DNA of 5,188 nt from an uncultured Bacilli bacterium (GTDB lineage: Bacteria > Bacillota_I > Bacilli_A > RF39 > UBA660). The stretch's first letter is position 1; every line of letters starts with the position of its first letter. The notes below the pieces were generated by a model. It saw nothing but the letters and a program-made list of their open reading frames with translations. It was not told the origin of the DNA and made no database searches. Positions 4,467-5,188 of this stretch are shown in pieces. The position numbers and the translations under genes were made by a program. Location of the stretch: contig CANRGQ010000070.1 of assembly GCA_947630195.1 (NCBI GenBank), positions 1 through 5,188 on the forward strand, read 5' to 3'.

Positions 4467-5188
4467 TTATTTAATTATCTTTTTACCTCCGATTAAGGTA
4501 TTAAAGTTTCTTTTAAAGTAATCGAATAGATTAGCTTTCTTTATATCTTTATTAACCGTAATAGGTACTTCTTTTAAAATGTTGCCTTCATTATCCATAA
4601 TTTCAGCAGTTCCTACTTTATCTCCTTTTTTAAGCGGAGCCACTAACTTTTCTATTTTAACATTAATGGTATATTCTTTTTCTTTTTCGTTAACATTTAA
4701 AAGTTCGGTAGCATCCTCAAGTAAAATAAGTTTAACTGTTTCTTCTTTTCCTCTTTCCACTCTTTCTTCCGTAATTATTTTATCTTTTTCATATATATTT
4801 TTAATTTTATAGGAATTAAAACCATAATTTAGAAGTTTCACCGTATCACTCGTTCTATTATCCGGAGTATCAACACCCATTACGACACTTATAAGTCGCA
4901 TGTTATTTTTCTTAGCAGTTGCCGTTAAACAATAACCGGCAGTTTCCGTAAATCCCGTTTTTAAACCATCTACATCCGGGTAAAATCGCACTAATTTATT
5001 AGTATTAACAAGCCAAGTGGATGAACCATCTGGTCTTTGTAAATAATCTTCATAAATACTCGTAAATTTTAAAATTTCAGGATAATTATTGATTAAATAA
5101 GTAGCCATTAAAGACATATCTTTCGCACACGAATAATGTCCATCAGCATCAAGGCCATGAGGATTTACAAAATTAGTATTGATACATC
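4467..5188 (-). CDS. dacA: D-alanyl-D-alanine carboxypeptidase (PBP5/DacA-like), N-terminus beyond window
   Basis: The frame runs open to the right edge, so 239 C-terminal residues plus part of a codon are seen; the Met at 5117 is internal, since the sequence before it (T-N-F-V-N-P-H-G-L-D-A-D-G-H-Y) is conserved in this family. The enzyme trims the terminal D-Ala from peptidoglycan stem peptides outside the membrane. Visible marks are F-V-N-P-H-G-L near the start, S-x-A-x-D-M around 5117, and the third penicillin-binding motif K-T-G (about 4953-4961) within L-K-T-G-F-T-x-x-A-G-Y-C. The C-terminal PBP5-type beta domain follows, with A-P-L-K-K-G-D-K-V-G-T. The protein ends in an A-N-L-F-D-Y-F-K-R-N-F-N segment, which could be an amphipathic membrane contact. 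The SxxK and SxN motifs lie off the window. The gene ends at TAA (4467-4469) before a strong terminator. Confidence 0.93.
   Translation of the reverse strand, partial: CINTNFVNPHGLDADGHYSCAKDMSLMATYLINNYPEILKFTSIYEDYLQRPDGSSTWLVNTNKLVRFYPDVDGLKTGFTETAGYCLTATAKKNNMRLISVVMGVDTPDNRTSDTVKLLNYGFNSYKIKNIYEKDKIITEERVERGKEETVKLILLEDATELLNVNEKEKEYTINVKIEKLVAPLKKGDKVGTAEIMDNEGNILKEVPITVNKDIKKANLFDYFKRNFNTLIGGKKIIK

Overview
The window is very AT-rich and reads like a low-GC, Gram-positive type genome. It could be an uncultured gut Firmicute or a relative of the Bacilli/Erysipelotrichia. The lineage is inferred from composition, AGGAGG-type ribosome binding sites and gene families. A D,D-carboxypeptidase and an LCP cell-wall ligase argue for a peptidoglycan wall, so this is unlikely to be a true wall-less Mollicute. 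Trp is always TGG in the genes read here.

Layout. Positions 1-1406 (minus strand) hold two exported or membrane-anchored, cysteine-containing proteins of unknown role, in an operon with a 14-bp gap; the downstream one runs off the left edge. Positions 1407-1594 are a divergent promoter region. Positions 1595-2039 (plus strand) hold two tandem 70-residue helix-turn-helix proteins that are 60% identical. They converge on a minus-strand gene at 2062-2535, with a bidirectional terminator between. Positions 2536-2956 contain no protein gene but are densely organised. Positions 2957-4384 (minus) encode an LCP (LytR-CpsA-Psr) protein. Positions 4467 to beyond the right edge encode the C-terminal part of a PBP5-like D-alanyl-D-alanine carboxypeptidase, ending at a strong terminator.

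The centrepiece is a type III toxin-antitoxin locus at 2062-2944. Its toxin is a CptN/ToxN-family endoribonuclease. Upstream in the direction of transcription lie an 11-bp attenuating terminator, two identical 44-nt repeats with a 49-nt period that can fold as H-type pseudoknots (the CptI-like RNA antitoxin), and a good promoter (TTGATT-N17-TATACT). Unusually, there is a second complete but diverged unit further upstream: a promoter of the same design (TTGATT-N17-TATATT), a single antitoxin-like repeat and its own terminator. This solo RNA keeps two conserved blocks of the repeat, but its flanks have changed so that it can form a long hairpin. It could also base-pair with the real antitoxin. 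It may be a degenerate duplicate, an antitoxin of different specificity, or a regulator of the antitoxin. This is the most interesting observation in the window.

The copies of an 8-bp motif (TATAGTAT) are concentrated around the two RNA promoters and the toxin leader. The two small HTH proteins next door are candidate binders of it, but that link is speculation.
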